A stretch of DNA of 64,000 nucleotides from Enoplolaimus lenunculus. Taxonomy: Eukaryota > Nematoda > Enoplea > Enoplida > Thoracostomopsidae. Under the pieces are notes generated by a model, which made no database searches, was not told the DNA's origin, and saw only the letters and a list, made by a program, of their open reading frames with translations. This document shows positions 1 to 11,003 of the stretch, piece by piece. The stretch spans positions 2,501 through 66,500 of the forward strand of contig JASANG010003947.1 of NCBI GenBank assembly GCA_030248215.1, written 5' to 3'. Each line of letters starts with the position of its first letter. Within the stretch, counting starts at the first letter, position 1. The position numbers were made by a program, and so were the translations under genes.

Positions 1-101
1 CGTATTTAGTTACTTGAGGTTGCCGACTTCTAACTATAAACCTAACACATCCAATAAACAAATACAAATAATTGTTTCAGAGTGGTAGTGGTTAGCGACG
101 A

Positions 102-871
102 GGCCTAGAACCATTAACCAGTTTGACAAATGCTACTACTGGTACAGTCAGTAAGTTCAAAACGTTGCGAAGCCGCAAACAACTTTTTCTACAATTCTTA
201 AAATTGTCTCAGTTTTCTTCAATGCAAATAAGCTTTGTTCGCATGGTTTTGTATTGGCCTAGAACCATTAACCAGTTTGACAAATGCTACTACTGGTACA
301 GTCAGTAAGTTCAAAAAGTTGCGAAGCCGCAAACAACTTTTTCTACAATTCTTAAAATTGTCTCAGTTTTCTTCGATGCAAATAAGCTTTGTTCGCATGG
401 TTTTGTATTGGCCTAGAACCATTAACCAGTTTGACAAATGCTACTACTGGTACAGTCAGTAAGTTCAAAAAGTTGCGAAGCCGCAAACAACTTTTTCTAC
501 AATTCTTAAAATTGTCTCAGTTTTCTTCGATGCAAATAAGCTTTGTTCGCATGGTTTTGTATTGGCCTAGAACCATTAACCAGTTTGACAAATGCTACTA
601 CTGGTACAGTCAGTAAGTTCAAAAAGTTGCGAAGCCGCAAACAACTTTTTCTACAATTCTTAAAATTGTCTCAGTTTTCTTCGATGCAAATAAGCTTTGT
701 TCGCATGGTTTTGTATTGGCCTAGAACCATTAACCAGTTTGACAAATGCTACTACTGGTACAGTCAGTAAGTTCAAAAAGTTGCGAAGCCGCAAACAACT
801 TTTTCTACAATTCTTAAAATTGTCTCAGTTTTCTTCAATGCAAATAAGCTTCGTTCGCATGGTTTTGTATT
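102..871. repeat. Tandem array of five 154-bp units
   Basis: Five head-to-tail units begin at 102, 256, 410, 564 and 718, each exactly 154 bp. Units 2 to 4 look identical; units 1 and 5 carry a few single-base differences. Each unit holds a strong hairpin (AAAAAGTTGCG, a short loop, CGC, a bulge, AACTTTTT) and a shorter inverted repeat ACAATT/AATTGT. The unit length is not a multiple of three, so the open frames running through the array are by-products of the repeat and not a protein. A small satellite or minisatellite is the simplest reading. Confidence 0.95.
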
Positions 872-3800
872 GCAAAAATCAGAAAAAATGCCTAAGACCA
901 GTTGTGGATACAGAAATTATCTGATGGGCGGGCGGTCTCGTGTAGAAAACCAACACCCAAGTCGCTGGGCCAGGTTTTAGCCGTTGTCAAAAGTTAAAAT
1001 GAAAATTTTCTAACTAGAAGTTTTAAATGGTTTTTAGAAACTGTTTGGATATATTTGCTATATAGCCAATTTCTAACCGTTCATTTTACAATGGCAAAAT
1101 TTAACTTTAGAAAAAATAACGGAACCGGAAACAGATTATTTAAGTAGTTATAAAACGTTTCAAAAACGTCGAATTTCGTAGAAAATATTGCAGGCGCAGT
1201 TAAAATTGTTAGCATTTGGAATGAATTTGTCTTCAGTTTTTGTGTCCAAACAAACAATTGCGGCGTATCCATATTGAAACATTAATTTACATGTATAAGT
1301 GATATATAGAACAAATTATGAGCTTGAAAATAACGGAATTTCCTGTATTTCTATGACGGAAACGCAAACGGATTTGCAGACGTCAATTTTTACTGGAAGC
1401 CGAAACAGGTGTCTGGTTACACCCTGAGGTTTGGTATAACAAAGCAAATAGTGCCATGCAGTCCTGCTTTACGGTTTCTTGCCCCCACCATCAAACTTCG
1501 AACATTTTAAATTGAAAAGGGTTCGTTTTGAATTAAATATAGCGATACTGATCGCATCGAAGCGAGAACACCAATTGAAATGCGTTTGCATCTGTCAGGA
1601 GCGTTTCTTACGGCCCAAACTCGGCGTTTCCACGGGAGCTAAAGCACAACCCTACAAATAAATTGCATTCTATGATTTAGCAGGGTGTATCTGGGCTTCA
1701 GCTGTTATGGTTAAAATATCACACCACATTTGTCCTCAAATTAGCCGTAAAACCAAAGACTTTAAAGTTTTAAAAAAGCATAATCTTATTTGTAAAAAAT
1801 GCATTTTATGCATGACACACACAAGGTAGTACTTTACCTTTACCATTTCATAGACTATAAACATAACAGATAAAATACACTGCACCTATGAAATTAATGT
1901 ATCCACAACTTATAAAGTAGTGCTGTATAAAACAACTAGCGTTCTCTGCATTCAACATCACGCAATATTGCAACTGCAATTTTGTATGCATTCAAAAACA
2001 GTTTTCACTGCATTTTGCTGTTTTAGTTTCGCATAGTTCATCATCATAATATGGTGTTAAACCATCAATGTAGAACATCGTACAAAATATGCGATAATAT
2101 TTCAAATTTCACAAAATGATAAAGCACCAAAAACTAATTGCAATTCTTGCGCGTTCACTTGCGTTTTACGCTGCGGTGAACTTATATATCACTGTGGAAC
2201 AGAGTCAGTTTTATTTTGACGACCCAAAAAACAACAGACACACTTGGAGACAAGCTATAAAGCAACATTTTTTCATTTCATATTCTTGACTATATCTATA
2301 GTACTTATGTGTTTTGAACAGTTTAATTTAGGCATGTTTATAAAAATAAAACCTGGTTCAACGAATAACTGACTAATTATTTCATGCTTAAGCAGGCTGT
2401 TTTCAGAAACTCAGACAACGGCTGGGTTTCTGAAATGTTACTGAAGTATTTATTCAAATTATGCTTACGTGGTTATTTAAGTTGTCGACTTTTAGTAAAT
2501 TCGTTAACTTTTCGAACAAACCAGATAATCACTATATATAAGCCATTGCCTTAACAAAAAAGTTATCGTTATGCTTTATATTATACAGAAGGCATTATGT
2601 GTTTGCAATTTCAGTTGGACCAACATTAGCATGCCTGAGCGTTTAAACTGTAATATAATAAATTTAATCAGCGGCTTCAGTACTCCATTAACTTAAGTAA
2701 CTTTATAAAAACGACAGTATGGATAAGTAATTACTTAGCACGTACTCAAGTACAAAGTCGTACTTAAAGCACGGTTTCACAAAGTCACTCATTATCAAAT
2801 AAATGCCTCAACGCCGCTGCGACGCTATCCTTTACTTCGAAAGAGTCCGTTAAAGTTTCCGTTGTTTTATTTCATCAATAAAAGACAACAGCTGCAAGGC
2901 AACAAAGAAAAGTATGCACAAAAACTTACTGGTAAAATACAAAATATCTTGCATTTATAGTTTGACTCGACATTGTTTAAGTGTCAAAAATGTGTCTCAT
3001 TTAAACGAATTAACGCGTAAATCGAGATTAATTTTAAAAAATAAACATATCTGCAACCCTTTTTTTACACTGCGGCGGAACACATCGTGAAACAATAAAA
3101 ACACCCAAGATATAAAACATCGACTATTGAACCAAAAGTGAGTCTGATAAATTTGGTGACATTTGAACATCCGTAAACGATTAAATACTGTTTGTTTTCC
3201 AAACAGAAAATAACAATTTTCAAAATGCCAACAAACATCCCCAATATAAAGATTACGGGTGGAAGGTTTTTCTGCGCGACTGCAATCGAGTAAGCTAAAG
3301 CTTTAGACTAATGATTTCACTTACGTTTATGCTTAGATTTTAATCTTAGAAATATGCTTAAACTACTGTTACGGCCTTGTTCTGAATATTGGCAACAAAC
3401 ATAAAGTCTGTTGTTTAAGACCAAATCAACGTGAACGTGGATTTTAATTACTTTACATATCAGACTACTGTTTTAATATTTATTTATGTTTAAGTTAAAT
3501 TTTGACCGGTAAAATGATCGTTTAAAGTTTGAGCAACTTCTTACAAATATATCTTTATCGAAAAGAAAATTTAGAAAAATATTTTCAAAGTTTTAGTTTA
3601 AGTTTAAATTAGCATATTAGCTTGGATATTCGCGGATTTGGAAATAAGACTGGACTTAACTCTGTTTAAAATGTCAAAGTATCAGGTGGTGGGTCCAGAC
3701 GCAAGCGAGAATACAAACATTATTTTAGCGCTAAACATTAATACAAAATCTTAGTTTTAATGCTTATTGTGGCCACTGTGGGTCTAGACCTACGAGCTGC

Positions 3801-6297
3801 CCTTGAATCAACCATAATGGAAGTATATGCCACTAGCAAATTTCATCGTGAAAAGCTTAAACTAGAACCAACTGTTTATAGGAATTGAATAGCACGAATG
3901 AAATTGTATACACCGTAAGGAAAACAATAGATCCTCAAATGTGGCAAATTTCTCGCCTAAAATTAACCCTTCAAAAAGAGTTGAAAAGCACCCGCGGTAA
4001 GAACGCCATTTAGAATGTATGCTGTCTCAGTTTCTGCTTGCCGACATTTCGTTTTATCCAAAACTAAATTAGTTTTGCTCAACTATAGCAAGCGGTTTAG
4101 GTGTTTTGCGCATTTAAGTAAAACCTAAAAACACAGTTAAGACGTAAAAGAATGACTACGTATTATTCACACTTTTTCTCACACGCTTAAACCTAAGCCG
4201 AAGCGTATAAAATCGTAAACTATGCCAAAATTTGACAATTATACACTTATATACCGTTGTGATTCAAACCTCTAAAACGAAATTCAAACGACGTCATATT
4301 TTTCCTCAAAGGCTTAACCTTTAGGCCCAAGTCTAACCATTAACTGTGCCAAAACCTGAAAATATCGCTAATACTATTCTGTTTCAAAGTCCTAAAATGA
4401 AATTGCATAGACCTATGTGTCTGCGTAATTGTTCGACCGAGAGAGTAGCAAACAGATAAACACAACAACAGAAATTGGTGTTGCATAATATATTTGCAGT
4501 CAGAAACTGTTTACAATGAATAAAAACTTGTATCCCTTTGTTTAATGCAAAATCTGCTAAAAAAAATTCCAGCGGTGTTATAAATCATGTCAAATTGACC
4601 AATTAAAATTAAAAAAAAATACAACAAATTTAGATTTTCAACAAAACTAAAAACTAATTTCGGCTTAAAAACTCCGTTAAAGGCCGGCTGGTTGATGAAA
4701 ATTCTCATGGTCCTAGTGATATGCGACAGCGGTAAAACGTTTTCAACAACAGTGTCACTTTAGTTTTTTTACGCCATCACCGCGCTTATGTGTTATATAA
4801 CATTAAAATGTTATAAAAAATAGCAATTTGAACTTTCCAAAGCGTCATAGTGCACGCTAGTCGTTCCGCTTTACAACATACGCAAAATTGTTAACGAATG
4901 TACAAAAATTTGTATGTATTCTTTTCATGGAACAATTACGTTTATGTTCTAAGAAATTAGTGTAAACAGTCTAGCTGAAAAGTTGCTCAAAATACGCATT
5001 TGGAGCATTCCAGCTTCAGTTATATATAGATAACAGAAATACAATAAACGTTATTTAAAGTTATGACTATGATGATTTGCTCAAACTGTAAGTTCTTTTT
5101 AACCTTTTTTAGTACAGGATACTTAGTGTTAAATGGATTTTCACACGCATGAAACTAAAAAATACAAAAAATTAACCCTGCACTAACTTAATGAATATAT
5201 AGATGCAATTTTAAGATGTCATGAAACAGTCGTATTTGAATACCGTCATGTTTAGCAATAAAAAGACACAGTTAATACGAAGAATTTTTAGCTGATGTTT
5301 TCGGTCGAAGCCATTGCACAAAACCTGAATATTATACATCGTTTCAAAATACTAAATTTGAAGAATTTTTGCCACAAAACTATAAAATTCATAAAATGAC
5401 GAGAAATATACGCATGCCTAATATATTTTTAGGTTCATTCAAATTTGCGCAAATTTAAAAACTTTATGCGCTAGCGCTGTTTTTTAGCAAAAATGCGTCT
5501 TTGATGTTTTAATATAACTATATTGGGGTGCAGTTTTTACTAAAATAATGATATACCAGTACACGTAGTTGCACAAATGTGCAACTGGACTAAGGCTTCT
5601 CCGGCCCTAAGCTAAATTGTTGCCTGGGCCCCTTGTATTATGTAAACAAAGTTAAAAAAACCTGCGTTTTGAAACGCTGTAGTGCTTTGTATGCAGATAC
5701 AAAAACACATCAGAAACGATAGGTATTCTACTATTCTCAATGCATAGTTACTGTCATTAATTTGCATACGTAAACAAAAATCTGTTGGAACGCTGCCAAA
5801 AATACGTATGTGGAGCATTCCAGCTTTAATATGCAATATTTAACGCGTTACAATTACATTTTTGATGATTCAAGAGCGTGATTGTAAAATTGAGCTTAAG
5901 CAATGGCGACATTACAATATCACACACATATGTATGAAAACGGTGTAAACCGCTTCAGCGATCACTGAACGCCTTCCGTAGTATCCAGTTAGGGTCACCG
6001 TACACACACTTGGGAACCCCCAGGATTTAAAATAAGGAATTTTAGCTGGAAGCTTTTGCTGATGTTTTAATACTAAAATTATGTCTGCCAGGTTAGCAAA
6101 CTAATCGTCCGCCAAGATAATTATAAACATATTTATCTAAGAAAAAAATTATACATTTCTAAAATTTCGGGGCTCCTTTTACATTGAATTTGGAAAGATC
6201 CACACTCACACTTTTGTAATATCACTGATTCCAATCCCGGTCACAGTCTTTACCGTTTCAATAAAAGAATACTTTCAAAGGACAACTACTTACTGTA
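872..6297. other. AT-rich gene-free stretch
   Basis: I find no credible exon on either strand: open frames are short, of biased composition, and lack splice context or family resemblance. Recognisable content is limited to repeat remnants. 1317-1428 ends in a terminus of the hAT-like type (GGTTACACCCTG). About 3257-3400 resembles the foldback element seen at 7505, 36053 and 59619. Confidence 0.6.
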
Positions 6298-6735
6298 TTG
6301 ACCCGAATAAGAGGGGGAGGGGTAATAAGAGGGGTCCCCATTTTGAGTCCGAATCAATTGGAGTCCGTATCCGTAATAAGAGTCCGTAAGCGGATAGAGT
6401 CCCTAAACCCTAATTAGAGTCCATAAATGTCAATTAACCCTAAGTGTAGCGCATAAATGACTCCAGGACCAAATAATTTGAGTTCGAAACTTTAAAGTGT
6501 ACTTAAATTTTGAAGGTACATTCCTAAGTATAACCTTGCAATTGCATGATCGCTCAAGCTATTGACACAAGACAAATAAGCGTTTAATTCAACGGATAAT
6601 TGCAGTACCGGATATATATCAGTAACGAAGGACGGCGGAGCGAGGGTTAAATATAAATAACAGTCCGTAACCGAATAACAAGGGGGTACCTTCTGGAGAG
6701 GCCAAATAAATATCAGTCCCCCTCTTATTCGTCAC
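6298..6735. mobile_element. MITE, Tc1/mariner-like ends (copy A)
   Basis: The 438-bp element begins TTGACCCGAATAAGAGGG and ends with its near inverse, CCCTCTTATTCGTCAC. It is flanked on both sides by TA, the target duplication typical of Tc1/mariner elements. There is no transposase frame, so it is non-autonomous. The interior is full of short repeats of the type GAGTCCGTA. Copies B (7319) and C (35195) align along nearly the whole length in the same orientation. Confidence 0.85.
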
Positions 6736-7504
6736 TACAGCACTGTTATACAAAAATTCAATCATACCTTTTAAATAGCTCCCCGCCCGTTGTAATATCG
6801 ATTGCATTTGCTGAAAATGCACCCCTTTAACAAGGCAAATTCTCTCTTTAAACGCGTCACAATGGATTAAAATTATGAACGCAAAGCCAAACAAAAAAAT
6901 ACCGCTACGTTATTTCATTCATTTGTCATTTTAACGTAAAAAATGTACTTCAACCAGCCTGTTGACAAGCCAAAACAAAGTTAAAGTCACAGCAAAAATT
7001 GTGGTTAACGAAAAATAATCTAACCTTTTGTAAGTACACACATACTTTTAGTGTAGCGTTTTTTTTTGCCTAAACATGGCACTACACTGTTTAGTAAAAT
7101 ACAAATTTTACATTAAAACAAGAGATTGAATTTTTAATGGATTTGAAGAGTCACTTATAAAAAACTTAGGTGGTATTATTTGCGGGATTTTTGTAAATTC
7201 AAATTGGTAGTCGATTTGTGTCCAGTATTGTTTTTTCTTAAGCTTGCGTTATGGCTATGGCCAGGAGGTTCGCTGTGCAGAAATTGAGCCAGTATGGGCG
7301 GAAAATAGGCATACTGCAGTGACCCGACGCGAATAAGAGGGAGTCCCCATTCGGAATCCCCTTCAACAGGAGGCCGTATCTGTAATCAGAGTCCGTAAGC
7401 GAATAGAGTATCTAGACGGCTGCTTTGTCCATAAATGTCAATTGCCCCCAAATTGCAGTGCATAAATGACTCCAGGACCAAATAAAATTGAGTTTGAAAC
7501 TTTG

Positions 7505-7657
7505 GAATCTTTGACCCGTGTAAAGATCAGAGGTGGAATGTTTTTCTGTGGGACTAGAATAGAGTAAGCTTAGCTTTAGACTATTTTTTGCTTGGTTTAG
7601 GCTTAGGCTTAGGAATATGGTTATAATACTCTTCCGCCCCTGTTCTTTACATTGGCC
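7505..7657. mobile_element. Foldback MITE inside copy B
   Basis: The terminal inverted repeats are of the type GTGTAAAGATCAGAGGTGG at the left and CCCCTGTTCTTTACATTGGCC at the right. The interior is built from TAAGCTT/AAGCCTAAGC motifs that fold back. The flanks GAAACTTTG and GAAACGTT look like a target duplication of about 8 bp and are a single sequence in copy A. Relatives lie at 36053-36232 (opposite orientation) and 59619-59805. Confidence 0.75.
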
Positions 7658-7764
7658 GAAACGTTAAAGCATACTTAAGATTTAAATGTACATTCATAAG
7701 TATTACCTTGCATTATCGCTCAAGCTTGTGATACAAGCCAAATGAACGTTTAATTCAACGGCTC

Positions 7765-8791
7765 AGTGTTGTGGACCTGGAAAAAATTACTGGAAAAAAA
7801 TGTTTTTTTTTTTCATTTTTTTCCATTTTTTCCGAGGGGGTGGAAATAAATGGAAAAAATGGGAAAATATTACACGGTTCATAAATATAATTTGCAACTA
7901 AGTATGATATATAATAACATTTTTAGATGACATGTAACTAATGTACATGAAGCACATTAACAGTGACCGCGTATTTGTCCACCAGGACACATTAAATGTC
8001 CGAAAAGAGGGAAAATTGCAGCATATGAATATATAAATGGATTTCAGAAATGAAGCTTTTTCACGAGATTCAATGCAAAACTACATATCCATCCTGTTCG
8101 GTTCGCTCACCAGGTTTTGTTGACAGTGGGGCCAAAGTTAGGTTGCTCAAAAGTAAAAGCTTGCTTTCACCGTATGATTTCACACAAGAATACGTCTAGC
8201 TTCAACCTCGTTTTGCTCGCGAGATTATAGCAATTGAGAGGCTTTGATGTCGGAAAGAACCCAAGAGTGTCTTGGGATTTAATAAATATGTACAGAAACA
8301 AGTGTGACGTGTTTATAGCTCGCTCTCACGCGTTTCTAACGTTCTGATATAAGCTCCCCCCTATTATTCCACGCCCAAACATATATTTTTAAAGAATTCA
8401 AATTTTAAGGTCCGAAATTCATCCATTGGACTCAAATTTAGTTGTCGAAAAATTAGACAAATTATATACCATTTGACACAGATTGCAGAGCTAACACGAA
8501 TATTGTTAAACGTTTGCCAATCAGACGTCTGGCTAACGAGTTATTGTCAAGTAACGAAATTTGGCGCCAAACCATGATTGTTGGCAGCGCGCAAAACAGT
8601 TATTTGACAACAACTCTAAGCTAACTTCTAATTGCAAAAAGCTTAACTCCACTCGACTGAGCTCTGCAAACTGCTACATAGTGGGATAGCCGATCACTCC
8701 GACAACGAATAATTTTTTCCATTTTTTTCCGGAAAAAATGGAATAAATTCATTTTTTCCGGGCATAATTTTTTCCGGAAAAAAGACCCCTG
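7765..8791. mobile_element. hAT-like non-autonomous element (copy 1) inside copy B
   Basis: The left edge has a run of GGAAAAAATTACTGGAAAA followed by T-runs and the right edge carries the inverse (TTTTTTCCGGAAAAAAG, then ACCCCTG). It is about 1 kb with no transposase frame. It aligns with the copies at 14594-15637 and about 39733-40712. Its exact ends and target duplication are blurred here and are set by comparison with copy A of the host MITE. Confidence 0.7.
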
Positions 8792-8922
8792 CAATGGGCT
8801 CCGCTTATATTCAGCAACGAAGGGTTAAAAATAAATAACAGTCCGTAACTGGATAACAGGGGGTACCCTCTGGAGAGGCCAAATAAATATCGGTCACCAA
8901 TCCCCCCTTTTATTCGGGTCAC

Positions 8923-10967
8923 TACAGTACGTTCGTTCAAGAGAAGAGATAAAAATAAGGCGTTTGAAGCCGCCCCATATCGCCCTGCCATATATGGAAT
9001 TTTTTAGCTCCCATTGCGCCTAAAAAATCGTGCCTCAAGTTCATAACATGCAACAAAATTCGCCCATGATAGCTCAGGCACAACGTTTGTCGTGGCACTG
9101 CTGTGGAGTAAGCTTAACCTCGTTCAGATACACTTTTTTGTTTAAGCTTTAGGTACATGCTTAATATGCTTAGGACTATGCTTGTACTAGTTACAGATCT
9201 GATCTATACATTGGCCCGAAAAAATTACAGCATTTCAGCTTTTTCTGTTGATCTCTATATTGTTTATGCAATTAGAGCGTATACGGATAGTCAAAATAGC
9301 GGAAACGAATAGTGATGAAAATAAGAAAAACTGAAAACGGATATTGAAGTATAAAAGTTTCAAAAATGTCTTATTTTTCTACCAACACAATTGATGCACG
9401 AATACGTCCACTGGTTTTTCAAAAATTCGAGATAAAATAGCGGACGCATCCAAATCTGTTAGTTTGGTAAATTTGATTATTTCGTTTCAATTGCAGCAGA
9501 GCTGCAACAAAAAATTGCGATATTATACGTGATTTATTACTGATTTTTGAACATAAAAATATAATTTCCGTTGTTTCTACAACTGAAACGAACACTAATT
9601 TTTGCGGAAACGGATATCCCGTTACACCCTGCAATTATTTCATCATCCCTCGACTTTCTTAATCAGTACAGTTTTAAAGAGAAGTTTGCAACCGGCGGGT
9701 CAGAAAAATTCGCTGAAAAATAAAAATGTTACATATTCAGCCAGCGGAAAAAGCGCTTTACTTCTGGATTAAAAATGTAAAAGCTGAGAATTTCGAGTTT
9801 TGAGTTTAGCCCCATACAATTTGGCCTGCCCCATGGGGCGGCAACCGCCCCCCAAACCCATGCCCCCGCTTCCACGTGCGTTGAAAACAATATAACAAAC
9901 TCACACTTGAGTAAGCTTTTCCTCTAAGTTAATTGTTACTGACCATGGCATACCAATTGCATACCCTACAGGTGCTCAATGTACCAAACATTAATAATAA
10001 TTTATTTGTAAAATAGATTAATACAAACTCACTGTCTAGGTAGATACTAATTCTGGGATTCGCTTCCAGTACTGAACGTATACGTCGTACCTAGTTCTTG
10101 ACGCGAGTGTTCGAACATGTAAGATATGAGCGTGGTGGGAGCGCAGTAACTTCACATAAGTAGTATACATTTCAATGGTGCTTAATAATGAATGACACTT
10201 TCATATGATTATACAGTTTACGATTTTACGCGTTCAGACAGCACTCTCGTGCTAAACTTCCTGGCGTTCCCTAAAAAGATTTCAATATATATTCAACAAA
10301 CCACATTGGTTGAGACATTGCAAATCTGTTGATCAAATAGGCAATATTATTTTCAAAGATTTCCGCTGTAATGCAATGTTTTTCAAATATCTTCACTTAA
10401 AATTAACATTATAAAAATTTTAATTTCTGTTTCGTATAAATTTTCCGAAGTGATTAAGCATGGCTTCGATGCGTGTCAAATCTATGCGTACCAGTGTTCT
10501 TATAAAACATCAAAAGCTACACTTTGCGAAAGTGCACTACTTTCAAAACAGATGAAGTATATGACGTTAAATGTACAAAAATAAATACTGCGAAGCGTGG
10601 AAAGTTTAAAGCGTTCATATCATGAGGATAAGAATAAATTGTTCAGATACAGGGAGAAAATACAAACCACTATCAACCTGCACCTCATTACAGCTATTCA
10701 GCCAATTCTACACACTATCAGAACTTCAGCTCAATAATCAATAACTTGACACACAAATTCATTGAGTTTTCTTTGCGTTTAACAAACTGTTTCCCAACAA
10801 CATTTGAACAAAAATCCACAACACAGAAAATTAGTTTAAAGTTACTAGAAATAAACAGCTGTCGCACCCATCTAGGCCACAGCGCTTGCTTATCGATTTA
10901 TAAATTGCTAAAGATGCTTATTATTTTACCAGGCGCAAAAATTCAGTAGAAAAGTATGAATGTGTCA
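8923..10967. other. Gene-free stretch downstream of TRAPPC9
   Basis: No exon was recognised. About 9085-9215 is a worn copy of the foldback family. About 9273-9631 is a separate hAT-like MITE. The remainder is AT-rich DNA without visible structure. Confidence 0.55.
9273..9631. mobile_element. hAT-like MITE, CAGGGTGTAAC-type ends
   Basis: The right end reads, on the minus strand, CAGGGTGTAACGGGATATCC. The left end AGAGCGTATACGGATA is a worn inverse. Many CGGAAACG motifs lie between. The CAATTA flanks on both sides hint at a target duplication, but the left edge is not sharp. No coding capacity is seen. Confidence 0.65.
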
Positions 10968-10973
10968 TTTATT
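10968..10973 (-). promoter_or_regulatory. Poly(A) signal AATAAA of TRAPPC9
   Basis: AATAAA on the minus strand lies about 30 bases past the TRAPPC9 stop codon at 11004-11006. This implies a very short 3' untranslated region. It is the only good signal close to the stop. Confidence 0.6.
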
Positions 10974-11003
10974 TAAAACTGCAAATAATCGCAGGTACTT
11001 CGG

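Larger units (their letters stand above)
7319..8922. mobile_element. MITE copy B, split by two later insertions
   Basis: The left end (GTGACCCGACGCGAATAAGAGG) and right end (TTTTATTCGGGTCAC followed by TA) match copies A and C. The interior is interrupted twice: by a foldback element at about 7505-7657 and by a hAT-like element at about 7765-8791. Without these it would be close to the 430-bp standard length. It must therefore be older than both insertions. Confidence 0.85.

Noticed and set aside
102-871. CRISPR-like array
   Set aside because: Units are contiguous 154-bp repeats without unique spacers, in animal nuclear DNA.
235-924. Run of overlapping 75-residue open frames
   Set aside because: They repeat every 154 bp with the tandem array and shift frame from unit to unit; no splice or start context, so not a protein family.
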